Position numbers and translations under genes: made by a program. The notes under the pieces are model-generated. The model was not told where the DNA came from. It searched no databases and saw nothing but the letters and a program-made list of their open reading frames with translations. DNA of 62,500 nt from Macrophomina tecta (Eukaryota > Ascomycota > Dothideomycetes > Botryosphaeriales > Botryosphaeriaceae), in NCBI GenBank assembly GCA_024180945.1, contig JAKSGN010000037.1, forward strand, positions 1-62,500, given 5' to 3'. Below, in pieces: positions 44,989 to 62,500 of this stretch. Position 1 is the first letter of the stretch; each line of letters opens with the position of its first letter.

Positions 44989-47900
44989 ACGGCTCTACTA
45001 GATAGAAACCCCGAAAGGGGCCGTTAGATAGGTTTCTTAACTAGATTATATGTATAGCGAACGAAATTATATCTACCGAATTAAACCTATATCGACTTTT
45101 ATATATCCTAATTATATTCTATGGAAAAAAGGTAATGGCTATAATTAATAATAGCGTATAAGGCGTATTCGTTAACCCTAAGTTTATTATTAAGAACTAA
45201 CTACTCTAGTAAGCTAAGAATTATTCTTATTAGCTAAGTATAGTAGATAACTTTCTAGTAAAATACAAAAATAGCTAGATATAAATTAAGATAAAAAAAG
45301 TACTCCTTACTATTAGTAATTACTAAGAACGAATTAACCTCGATATAATAATAATCCCTAAATATAATATTATCCTAGGGATATTATAGCTAAAAACTTA
45401 TAAGCTATATATTAGCTAGAGAACTAAGACTATTATATTTTCTAATAAATACTATAGACGCTATCTCGCAACGGTAAGAAGAAGCTAACGAAGCTAAAAG
45501 AAAGTATTAAAGCCTAAGAGTAAGAGTAAATTCTCTAAGCTAAGATAACGGAATAATAATATATTTGTAGATATTAAGATAATTAGCTATTAAGTACTAA
45601 AACTTATAATAAGACGAGAAGAAAAGGCTTATATAATTTATATAAAACCTAATAAGAATACTAAGTAAAAAACTCTTACTCATATAAAACGGGATCTTAC
45701 GGATAAGAATAAGAATAGCCTAAAGCTAGTTAGAGAAGACTATTCCTAGAGACTTAATAAATAGTACGGCTATCTAGATAAAGTAGATACTAGTCCCCTT
45801 AGATATAAAAGCTATAATAATAAAGATATTTTAGTAGCTAAGGTTAGTATAGACCTTAGCGAAATTATAAGGCCTACTATAAATAAATTAGTATCTATAC
45901 TAAAATTAGAGATAGTCCTATAAGAATTCTAGAGTATACCGAGAATATTCTAGGAAAGAGATAAAGAATAACTACTAAAATATTAGCTATAGAATTATAA
46001 GATATTCCTACTCCCGGGAATATAATCTACTTTTAAGTCTATTTACTTCTTATCTAAGACAGAGGCCGAAGTATTATAGAAATATATTAATAAAAATCTA
46101 GAACGAGAATATATACGACCCTTATAGTTACTAGTAGAATATTCTATTCTATTTATTTCTAAGAAGAATAGTAAGCTCCGCCTCTATATCGACTATAGAT
46201 AGCTAAATAATATTATAGTAAAAAACTAATACCTACTACCTCGTATTAATGAATTATAGAATAAGTTTCATAACGCTAAGTTCTTTATAAAGCTAGACCT
46301 CCGAAACGGCTACTACCTAGTCCGCATTAAGAAAGATAAAGAATAGAAAACGGCGTTTTAAATACGATTTAGATATTATAAGTATACGGTAATATCTTTT
46401 AGACTTACTAATATACCGGCTATCTTCTAGAGCTTAGTTAACAATACCCTACGTCCGTATTTAGATATATTTGCTTTGGCTTACCTAGACGATATTCTAA
46501 TATACTTAGAGACGCTCGAGAAATATACTAAGCACGTAAGAAAAGTTCTAAAGGCCTTAAATAAGCGAAACCTCTAAGTAGTCCTAGAAAAAAGCGAGTA
46601 GTATACCTAAAAGATAGAATACCTAGGGTTTATTATTATTCTAGAATATATCGGCATGGACGATAAGAAACTAGACGTAATTAAAAACTAGCCGATACTA
46701 TAAATTATTAGAGAAGTATAATTCTTTCTTAAATTTACTAACTTTTACCGGAAGTTTATTATAAACTACGCTAGAATAGCGGTATCTCTAACTAATATTA
46801 CTAAGAAAGAATACGGGTTTATATAAAGAAAAAGATAATAATAAGCGTTTAACTTACTAAAGTAGATATTTATAGAAGTACTAGTTCTAGAGCTCTATAA
46901 CCTAGATTTACTAATTATAGTAGAAACTAACGCTTTAGACTACACTATAGAAGCTATACTTAGTTAGCTAGATAAAGAAGATAGACTATACCCTATCGCC
47001 TATTATTTAAGAAAAATAATACCGGCCGAAAAAAAACTATAATATCTATAATAAAGAACTCCTAGCTATAGTTATAGCTTTTAAAGAATAGAGATACTAT
47101 CTTAAAGGCGCTAAGTACTAGATTATAGTTTACTATAACTATAAAAACCTCTCGTACTTTACTACTACTAAGAAATTAAACCGACGATAGATTTAGTAGG
47201 CTAAAGAGCTAGCGTTCTATAATATAAAAATTACCTATAGAAAGAAATCTAAGAACGCTCGCGTAAACGTGCTAAGTAGACGAGCTAACTATATTAAAAA
47301 AAAGCTAGGTCTATAACCTATAATACTTAATACATAGGAGGATAGGTCTTTTATACCCACTAGCCGTAGCCGCTAGATTATAGCTATTTATAGCCTAGAA
47401 TAAACGTAGCTTAAAGAAGAACTAGACGACTCGCTTATTTTAGTTAAACTATTCGCCCTAGCGATATACCTCGAAGATAATAAATAGGAGTAAAAGATTC
47501 GAGAAGCCTACATAGATAATATAATAACTTAAAAAATTAGAGAACTTAATAACGACCCCCGAGTAACTAGAAACGTAGATAGTATAATTCTATTTTTAGA
47601 ATTAGTCTACGTTTTAGTTAAACTACGGGAAGAGCTTATAAAGAATATATATAAAGCCCTAGTATATAGTTATTAAGAAATAGATAAGATAATAAAGTAA
47701 ATTATAAGAAGCTATTACTTTCTAGAGCTAAAAAAAACCGTTTAATAAATAGTCTTATAATATAATCTTTATATTAGAAGTAAGGCCGCGAGGTATATAT
47801 TCTATAAACTACTTTAGCCGCTACTAGTACTAAAGCGCCCTTAGTAATCTATCTTACTAGACTTTATTATAGATCTACCTAAGTTAGAAGAACCGCTTAC

Positions 47901-48875
47901 TAAGATTAAGTATAACTTAATCCTAGTTATTATTAATAGAATAATAAAGTACGTATATTACCTACTATACCTTAAGATAGTAAATACGAAAGAACTCGCC
48001 TATATATTTCTTAAAATAATTCTTAGTAACTATAGATTACTAAAAGAGCTCGTATTAGATAAAGATTAGCTATTTATATCTTAATTCTAGTAGACTCTTA
48101 CCCGCTAGCTTAGAGCTAAATATAAGCTCTCGACTATAGTATATTCTTAAATAGACAGCTAGATAAAACGAATAAATTAAATACTAGAATAATACTTACA
48201 CTACTACCTTACTTACGTATAAGATAATTAGGTCGAGCTACTACTGCTCGTATAGTTCGCGTATAATAGCTCGAAAGTATTAGCTACGTAAGAATTCCCG
48301 TTCTACGCTAACTATGGCTATAAGCCTATAGCTTATAAAGAGCTAATACTAAGCGAATTCCTAGCCTAAAAAGAAATTTTTAAAGTAGACTAGCTAAAGA
48401 TACTCTACGAATAACTATATCTAGACCTTAAATTCGTAGCCTTATAAATAGGTAAATACTATAATAGACGGCACTAGGAGGTACTAAAGCTAAAAGAGAA
48501 AAATAAAGTTTATCTTCTTAGAAAAAATATTAAGATAAAATAGCTAAATAATAAATTAGACTTTAAGAAAATTAGACTATTTAAAATTAAAGAATAGATT
48601 AGAAAGGTTAATTTCCGCCTTAGATTACTAGATACTATATAAATATATTTTATATTTTATATCTTACTTCTTAAACTAGTACTAGAAAACGCTACGCTAT
48701 TACGCTAAACAAAAGAAATACTACCGGAAAATCTAAATACTAATAAAAATATAGACTAGAATATAGAATAGATTCTAGATAGCGGCTATATTAATAGTTA
48801 GTTTTAATACCTCCTTAAATAGAAAGGAGACTAGGATAATACCTAGAAATAACTAAAACTATATAACTATTAAGA
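44982..48875 (+). pseudogene. Gyp-E pol (RIPed)
   Basis: Follows the Gyp-B order: protease near 45150, RT 46150-46550 (gcttacctagacgatattct is the RIPed YLDD region), RNase H 46900-47290, integrase 47630-48200 and chromodomain near 48760-48870. Slightly less RIPed than Gyp-C1, with more CG and some CA/TG left, but no long frame survives. Confidence 0.85.
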
Positions 48876-48877
48876 AC

Positions 48878-49624
48878 TTATTAATAAGTTCTATCGCCGA
48901 AACCTAAATCGATTAATACCGCCGACTTATTATACACGAAGGACCTAAAATTAAACTTAGAAAATAAAGATAACCGCGCCTAATTAACTAAACTAGAACC
49001 CTCGGGAGGCGTAGAACCTAAACTAATACTAAGAGACCTAATAGACTAGAATAACTCTATAGCGTTATTAGCTAAAATAGCGCTACGTAAACGCTTTAAC
49101 GATTACTTCTCTTTAGTATTTTTAGGGTTAGAGGTATTTCTAGCCTCTAACGCTTCTAACTTTCTAAGTATATTAATCGCGTCCGACTTACGCTATAATA
49201 TTAGGATAGTATGACGCTTAAGTAACTCTTACTATTTTTTAGTATGAGAAAGACCAAAGGCCGCCTTTTAAAGCTAATTTTTAAAAGTAGTATATTCCGA
49301 GCGCGCCTTATCTAAGATACAATAAAGATGCTTAACTAGAAAAAGAGTTAGTAGATAAGTAAGGCTACTAAAAAAAAACTAATAATTAGAGTTCTTAAGA
49401 CTGCTAGTATTATAACTAGTATACCTAGTACGATAATATTCGCTATAATAAGAAAAACCTAAGACTACTTAGTATATTATCTTAGACTTCTTAGCCTTTC
49501 GTTGGGCATTTAAAAGTAAATACTACGAATAAGAAATAGATATCGCGATACCTAGTAAATTAATTTTTATATCTAGAGACTTACGCTTAGTCTTCTATAA
49601 ATCGTACTTTTATTTCGGAGGCAT
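48878..49624 (-). pseudogene. Gyp-E antisense gene (RIPed)
   Basis: Counterpart of the Gyp-B antisense gene on the minus strand. Its start codon is still ATG (49622-49624, in ggaggcatagtagg) and the stop aligns at 48878-48880. At 747 bp its span is the same as in Gyp-B (52772-53518). RIP stops interrupt it. Confidence 0.75.
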
Positions 49625-50507
49625 AGTAGGAGGCTTATAGTAAAAAAAAGAAAAATAAGAAAATAAAGAAAGCCTAAGATATAAATAAATAAATAAATCT
49701 TTAGGCCGAAGATTCTTAAGAGGGGATAGTATTACGAATCCTAAAGAATAAGGGCTTTATAACCCTATAGGTAGAAAGCCCGTACGGAAAAAAATACTAT
49801 AGGGGCTAGAAATCTATAAGAATAGTAGAGCCGCACTACTAGTATACCCATATAGGAAAACTAGCCTTAAGAAAAAATGGCGCGTACGGGCCTAGGTAAG
49901 ATAGTAATAAAAGCCCGTATAGAAGTAACGCTTACGCGGTATAGTAAGACTATAAAAATACTAACTAGATTAAACTTCCATAGGGAAAAAATATCTATAA
50001 GAAAGAGATTATAAATCCTAGAAGCTAACTTTAGACTAGAGAAACGAATAAGATAAAGTTAAATAACTTATATAGTCTAAGAAATAATAGTCTAGTAGTA
50101 AAATACTCTCTTAACTAATATAGAAGCCGGATTTTAGGAAACGAACTTTAGTATCTAAGTTATATAGAATCTATAGGGCCTACCTAGATTAACCTAATCT
50201 AAGATTAATAATTTAATACTATTAATCTAGCTGCTTTAATCTAGCTATATTAATCTAGATTACTATAATTTTTCTATAGTATATAGATATACTTCTTAGA
50301 TAGTACTTTAATCTTTATAGTTAACTTAAAGTTCTAATATAATTCTATTAGAGGTAATAAGCCTAACGCGTACCGCGTACTAATATATTATATAATTACT
50401 ACTATTATTCTAATTCTTTACTCTTTTCTTATCTTTTAAGGTAAACTCTTTAGCTATCTAATTCTACTAGGCGATTCTAAAGCTTAGTAGAAGAGACCAC
50501 CGTTATA

Positions 50508-51889
50508 CTAAGACTAGAGTATCTTTTTATTACGTCTATCTACTATACTTAATTAGTCGTCTCTAGTAGATCTACCTATTTTAGACCTAATACTAGAAGG
50601 TAGGTATATTATATTTTTTATAGAGTATCTATTATAAAATACTTCTATTTCTAGTCGCTATACCATATTAATAGAGAGTATAGGCTATATTATAAAGATA
50701 CTATAGATCTTAGTATTATTATACTTCTCGTGCCTTATTTTTTAGCTAGGATATAAGTTTATTAACTATCTTAAGTAGCGATTCTTTCTAGAAATTCTAA
50801 ATATTATTTTACTAAATGCGTGTATATATCTTTCTTTACTATACCTTATATTATTACGTTCTAAGATTAATTATAGGACCTAGAATCTAGATAACTATAG
50901 GTTTTAGGCTATTAAGAACACGATATATCTTTTTATATTAAGCTAGGTACTCGATTATTTTTATAAGCGTAGCTTTATTCTACTATTACTTATTATTAGT
51001 TATACTTAACTCTAGAATACTATTATATAGTTCTCTTATATTATTATCGACTAGGTTCTTATTATTAGAAAAAACTTTAATAAGCTTTTTTTCTATTTTT
51101 AGAATTATATTAACGTATCGTAGCTTTTTAGAATACTAGTCTATAGTGTTCTTATTACTCTAGTAAGTAGCATAGTTATTATTATAATAGGCTATCTAGC
51201 TAAGCTTTTAATACTTAGTACTTTAGTTTTCTTTATATTATCTATTAATTTTAGTAAAGGGGTTTTCTTACTTAGTAACTATAAAGATCTTTTAGCTTTC
51301 TAGTTTTTATATTATAGCTAAGACTTATTTATTCTTCTTAAGATAGTAGTATATCTTTTTCTAAGTTTTATTATAGTAGATGTATAGTTCTTTTTTAAAT
51401 CTTTATCTTTATTTAGAGGTTTATTCTTTATATTATTTTTTCTTATAGCTATTATTTTTTTTCTATAATAGTTATTTCTTTTAGGTAGGTTATTTTAGTA
51501 GTTAATATTATTTAGCTTTATAGCGTCTTCTTCTTTTTAAGTATATCTAGGGCGTACTAGGTACGAAGTATTAACTCTATAGTTTATCTTATATTTCTCG
51601 GATTAGTACTTAAAGAGGTAGTTATTATATTTAATAGCTAGCTTAATAAGCCTATTTAGGGTCTTAGAATTATCTTATATTATAAGTTAGTCTTTAACCC
51701 TTTCTTTAAGTCCTCGGTAGTAATAATCTATAAGGGCGTAGTTAGACTAGTTATCTAGATAAGCCGTAGCTTTTTAAAATTCTATAGTATAGTCTACTAC
51801 TAAGATCTTCTAGTAGATATTTATAACGGCTTATTGGGTTTTATTAACCTTATCGAGATCTCTAAAACTTTACTTAATTTAAGTTATAA
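50508..51889 (-). pseudogene. Gyp-F gag, middle part (RIPed)
   Basis: Minus-strand gag between the Gyp-E and Gyp-B insertions. It includes the zinc-knuckle region near 51340-51380 and the core up to the AGTAC target at 51890-51894. Stops throughout. Confidence 0.85.
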
Positions 51890-51894
51890 AGTAC

Positions 51895-59344
<7,450 letters not shown>

Positions 59345-59420
59345 TGTGTTGCTTAGTTAGCGTCAAGTGTCGGGTGATACTACCTTGTTGTTGAGTGTTC
59401 CTCTCCTCGGAACTGCCTTC

Positions 59421-59443
59421 CCTTGCAAGGATGGTGGTCAAAG
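59421..59443 (-). promoter_or_regulatory. Gyp-B primer-binding region with CCTTGCAAGG palindrome
   Basis: The sense strand inside the 5' LTR reads CTTTGACCACCATCCTTGCAAGG, as in Gyp-A. Its TTGACCAC is complementary to GTGGTCAA in the LTR (complement of 59627-59634). It has no TGG start for a tRNA primer. The 10-bp palindrome is at 59421-59430. Confidence 0.6.
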
Positions 59444-60215
59444 TGTAACGGCGGCCTCTTCCACTAGGCTTTGGAATCGCCTAGCAGGGTCAGGTAGCTG
59501 AAGGGTTTACCTTGAAGGACAAGAGAAGGGTAAAGGATTGGAACGATGGTAGTGATCACGTGAGATGTCGGTGCGCGGTGCGCGTCAGGCTTGTTACCTC
59601 CAATAGGGTTGTATTGGAACTTTGAGTTGACCACGAAGGTCAAAGTACTATCTAATGAGTGCGTCTATATACTGTAGGAAAATTGTAGCAATCTGGATCG
59701 ATACAGCTGGATCAAAGCAGCTGGATCAATGGTGTTGGATCATTGATCTTGGATCAGGTTGATCCAGGTGGGCCCTGTGGGTCCCACGTGACTCGGGCGC
59801 TAAAGCCTGTTTCCTGGAATCCGACTTCTGCATCGGTTACGGGAGTATTCTACCGCCAGACCATCGTCCCTTGGACCGTACAAGTTGTCCGACTTTCTCT
59901 CGCCCGTTCCTCTTGGCTCGAAGCCGGGTTTCCGGGATTCGTGACTTCTCCCTTGTGGGCGTTCTTCCCCTGCGGGAGTTCACCTGGTCTGTGTTCTCGT
60001 GGTCTTGCTGTGCCGCGTGGGCGTCGCTCCCGTGCGGGCTTCCATTGCTGCCTTGCCCAGGCCCGTACGCGCCGTCTTCCCTTGCGGCTGGTTTTCCCGT
60101 GCGGGCGTGCTGGTGGTGCGGCTCTGCCGTCCCTGTGGGTTCCTGCGGTGCCTTTTCCCGTGCGGGCCTTCCGCCCGTGGGGTCATAAAGCCCTTGTCCT
60201 CTGGGGTTCGTAACA
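59444..60215 (-). repeat. Gyp-B 5' LTR
   Basis: 772 bp, 99.7 percent identical to the 3' LTR by my count. Followed on the right by the AGTAC target copy. It should hold the gag-pol promoter. Confidence 0.95.
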
Positions 60216-60714
60216 AGTACTTATAGCTACTAAAGACTTTTTTAGTATTCTTTTTACGTACTTTTAGTTCTTTCTCTATTCGGTCTCTAAGGTAGGGCTT
60301 AAACTACTATACTGTAATATTATAAAGATAGATAGTAGCGAATATTACCTTCTTATTATTAGTAAAAAAGTCTCTAGAGTTAAAGAAGAAGTATAAGTTA
60401 AGTTATAAAAGAAAGATCTAGAGCTTCTTTTAGTTATTATAGAATAGATCTAGTTTAGCCATCTTTATGCTTTTATTAGAGGGTTAAGTTATTATTAATA
60501 CTAAAGTATAAATGAGTACTAGAGTAGAAATTATTAGAATAGCTTAGTTATAAAGTTCGTCTATTTATTAATAGAGCTAGTTATTCTCGTTAGTCTACTT
60601 CTAGAGTTATCTACGTAGTTTATTAATCTAGCCTTATATATCTTAAATAACTTAAAAGAGATTAGTTATAGTTAGCTATAGAAAACTATTATTATTTATA
60701 TTAATATTATATAT
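60216..60714 (-). pseudogene. Gyp-F gag, N-terminal part (RIPed)
   Basis: Continues Gyp-F gag after Gyp-B (60216-60220 is the AGTAC copy). The start codon complement is now tat at 60712-60714. The RIPed coiled-coil and hinge coding parts are recognisable. 60715-60813 is the RIPed leader and primer region. Confidence 0.85.
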
Positions 60715-60813
60715 TATATTACTTAGTTAGCATCTAGTATTAGGTAATACTATTTTATTATTAAATATTTTTCTTCTCGGAACTACCTTTTCTTATAAGA
60801 ATAGTAGTTAAAG

Positions 60814-61593
60814 TATAATAGCGGCCTCTTCTACTAGGCTTTAGAATTATCTAGTAGAATTAAATAGCTAAAGAATTTACCTTAAAGAATAAAAGAAGAA
60901 TAAAGAATTAAAATAATAGTAGTAATTATATAATATATTAGTACGTAGTATACGTTAGGCTTATTATCTCTAATAGTATTATATTAGAACTTTAAGTTAA
61001 CTATAAAAATTAAAGTACTATCTAAGAAGTATATTTATATACTATAAAAAAGTTATAGTAATCTAGATTAATATAGCTAGATTAAAGTAGCTAGATTAAT
61101 AGTATTAGATTATTAATCTTAGATTAAATTAATTTAGGTAGGCTCTATAGATTCTATATAACTTAGGTACTAAAGCCTATTTTCTAGAATTCGACCTCTA
61201 TATTAGTTAAGAAAGTATTATACTGTTAAACTATTATTTCTTAAATTATATAAGTTATTTAACTTTCTCTTATTTATTTCTTTTAGCCTAAAGTTAGTTT
61301 CTAGAATTTATAATTCTTTTCTTAAAAATATTCTTTTTCTACGAGAGTTTAATTTAGTTAGTATTTCTATAGTTTTACTATATTATATAGGTGTTATTTT
61401 TATATAGGCTTTTACTATTATCTTATCTAGGCCTATACGCGCTATTCTTTCTCGAGGCTATTTTTTCTATATAGATATATTAGTATTACGACTCTATTAT
61501 TCTTATAGATTTTTAGCTTCTATAGTGTTTTTTTCTATATAGGTTTTTTATTTATAGAACTATAAAGCCCTTATTTCTCTAGAATTTATAATA
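60814..61593 (-). repeat. Gyp-F 5' LTR (RIPed)
   Basis: 780 bp from tataatagcggcc to gaatttataata, the same length as its partner at 36385-37164, followed by the second CTTAT. Confidence 0.88.
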
Positions 61594-61598
61594 CTTAT

Positions 61599-62189
61599 AT
61601 ACTAGTTTACTAATTAAAATAGTAGGCTAGTATATATAACTAGGCTATAGAGTCTAGTCATTAGAAGAGAATCTATAATATAAACTATATTAGTTATATT
61701 ATAGAGACTTTTCTAGAAAAGTAGAGATAGGGCGAGGGCTACTACTAGGTCTACTAGGCTAATAATAAGAAGTGCTAGGCTATTCTTTAAATAAATTTAA
61801 ATAGGTACGCTATACGGGTATCGTCTATACTCAATATTATATAAATAGATAAATTTACTCGCATAGTAGCTAATAGAAGAAATAGATACTATAGTATTAC
61901 TATAGTAGCTTAAAGAAGTTACTATCTTCTCTCTAGTATCTTATACTAAAAGATAGAAGTTCTCTACTACTAAAAGCTAATAGGTTAGATATTATAGTCT
62001 AATCTAGAACGATATACTATTTAGTATATATTATATAGTTATATTAATATATTATTAGTCGGGGTAATACTATATATAATAATACTATATATAATAATAT
62101 TAAAAGAAAGAGAAGTATATAATTAAAATTAAATACTAGAACTTAGTACTATACTCTAATTAGCTATATATATTTATAGCCTCTATTAT
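61599..62189. other. AT-rich RIPed DNA without recognised feature
   Basis: No gene, LTR or inverted repeat seen. A short direct repeat (actatatataataat, about 62070-62100) is the only structure noted. Confidence 0.5.
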
Positions 62190-62360
62190 TCTATATTTAT
62201 AGTATATAATTAGCTTCTAAAGTTTCTTAAGTTTTTTAAGGTTTTTAAATTTCTAGAGTTTTTAGAATTTTTAGAGTTTATACTCTTTACTTCTTACTAT
62301 ACTATATAATTATTTATATATTACTTAGTTAGTTTCTAGAGTTTTTAGAGTTCTATAAAG
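62190..62360. repeat. inverted relative of the 34.8-35.2 kb minisatellite
   Basis: Reads tagcttctaaagtttcttaa, then several ctagagtttttagag words and tactctttacttcttactat. This is the reverse complement of the unit in the array left of Gyp-F. About two diverged units. Confidence 0.7.
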
Positions 62361-62364
62361 CTTA

Positions 62365-62480
62365 ATAATACTATAATACTAACGCTATAATACTAATACC
62401 TTAATATTAATACCTTAATACTAATACCTTAATACTAATACCTTAATACTAATGCCTTAATACTAATAGCTTAACTAATT
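62365..62480. repeat. 14-bp tandem repeat
   Basis: About eight units of the type cttaatactaatac between 62370 and 62475, with small variations (actaacgctataa, actaatgcctta). Non-coding. Confidence 0.85.
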
Positions 62481-62500
62481 TCTAAACCTTTATATAGTAA

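Larger units (their letters stand above)
42168..50507 (+). mobile_element. Gyp-E: RIPed Gyp-B-family provirus nested in Gyp-F
   Basis: 8340 bp, + oriented, with 778-bp LTRs (42168-42945 and 49730-50507). The flanks are CTAGG (42163-42167) and CTAAG (50508-50512), two differently mutated copies of one 5-bp target; Gyp-B has ctggg at this place in gag. The element and its target duplications were thus mutated after insertion. Full gag, pol and antisense gene remnants are present. Confidence 0.9.

Overview
The window looks like a left subtelomere of a filamentous ascomycete (Pezizomycotina). The signs are TTAGGG-type telomere repeats written as CCCTAA on the + strand, a telomere-linked RecQ-type helicase gene, short introns with fungal branch points, Ty3/gypsy chromoviruses, a pogo/Fot-type transposon, and long stretches in which CA/TG dinucleotides are almost all TA. 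That last feature is the mark of repeat-induced point mutation (RIP). No ordinary housekeeping gene was recognised. Element names used below (Gyp-A, Gyp-B, Gyp-C1, Gyp-D, Gyp-E, Gyp-F) are local labels.

Layout. 1-6087: GC-rich, un-RIPed, head-to-tail telomere-linked helicase units with a 4410-bp period. They are separated by short interstitial telomere repeats and by a 47-bp hairpin repeat (one copy at 1490, four at 5900-6087). The one helicase whose 3' end is visible is cut before motif VI. Its upstream half carries residues that look like a tyrosine-recombinase (YR) active site. 6088-8494: 3' end of a RIPed gypsy element, broken at 6088, whose LTR holds a 1.1-kb non-LTR retroposon. 8698-16486: nearly unmutated chromovirus Gyp-A. 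16487-30343: a RIPed chromovirus of another family (Gyp-D), split by Gyp-A, by a pogo-type element (17760-19612) and by a full RIPed gypsy (Gyp-C1, 19977-28307). 30349-31136: solo LTR. 31137-36379: minisatellites, microsatellites and unidentified RIPed DNA. 36385-61593: RIPed provirus Gyp-F, carrying inside it the RIPed provirus Gyp-E (42168-50507), the fresh intact provirus Gyp-B (51895-60215) and a young solo LTR of another family (38057-38249). 61594-62500: AT-rich minisatellite DNA.

How the parts work together. Gyp-A and Gyp-B are complete Gag-Pol chromoviruses. In both, gag ends on an A AAA AAC slippery site directly before its stop, pol follows in the -1 frame, a chromodomain follows integrase, and the site beside the 5' LTR can pair with LTR sequence, which suggests self-priming. 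Both also carry, on the opposite strand between pol and the 3' LTR, a spliced gene for a small protein with a Zn2Cys6-like cysteine array, a coiled coil and an acidic/aromatic tail. A 17-bp CGG/CCG palindrome lies just upstream of it. The gene is intact in Gyp-B, frameshifted by a 31-bp duplication in Gyp-A, and recognisable in every RIPed copy.

The two most novel-looking systems are therefore (1) the antisense transcription-factor-like gene of the chromoviruses and (2) the YR-like/RecQ gene in a telomeric tandem array. Target-site duplications give a clear order: Gyp-F, then Gyp-E, then RIP, then the 193-bp solo LTR and Gyp-B.
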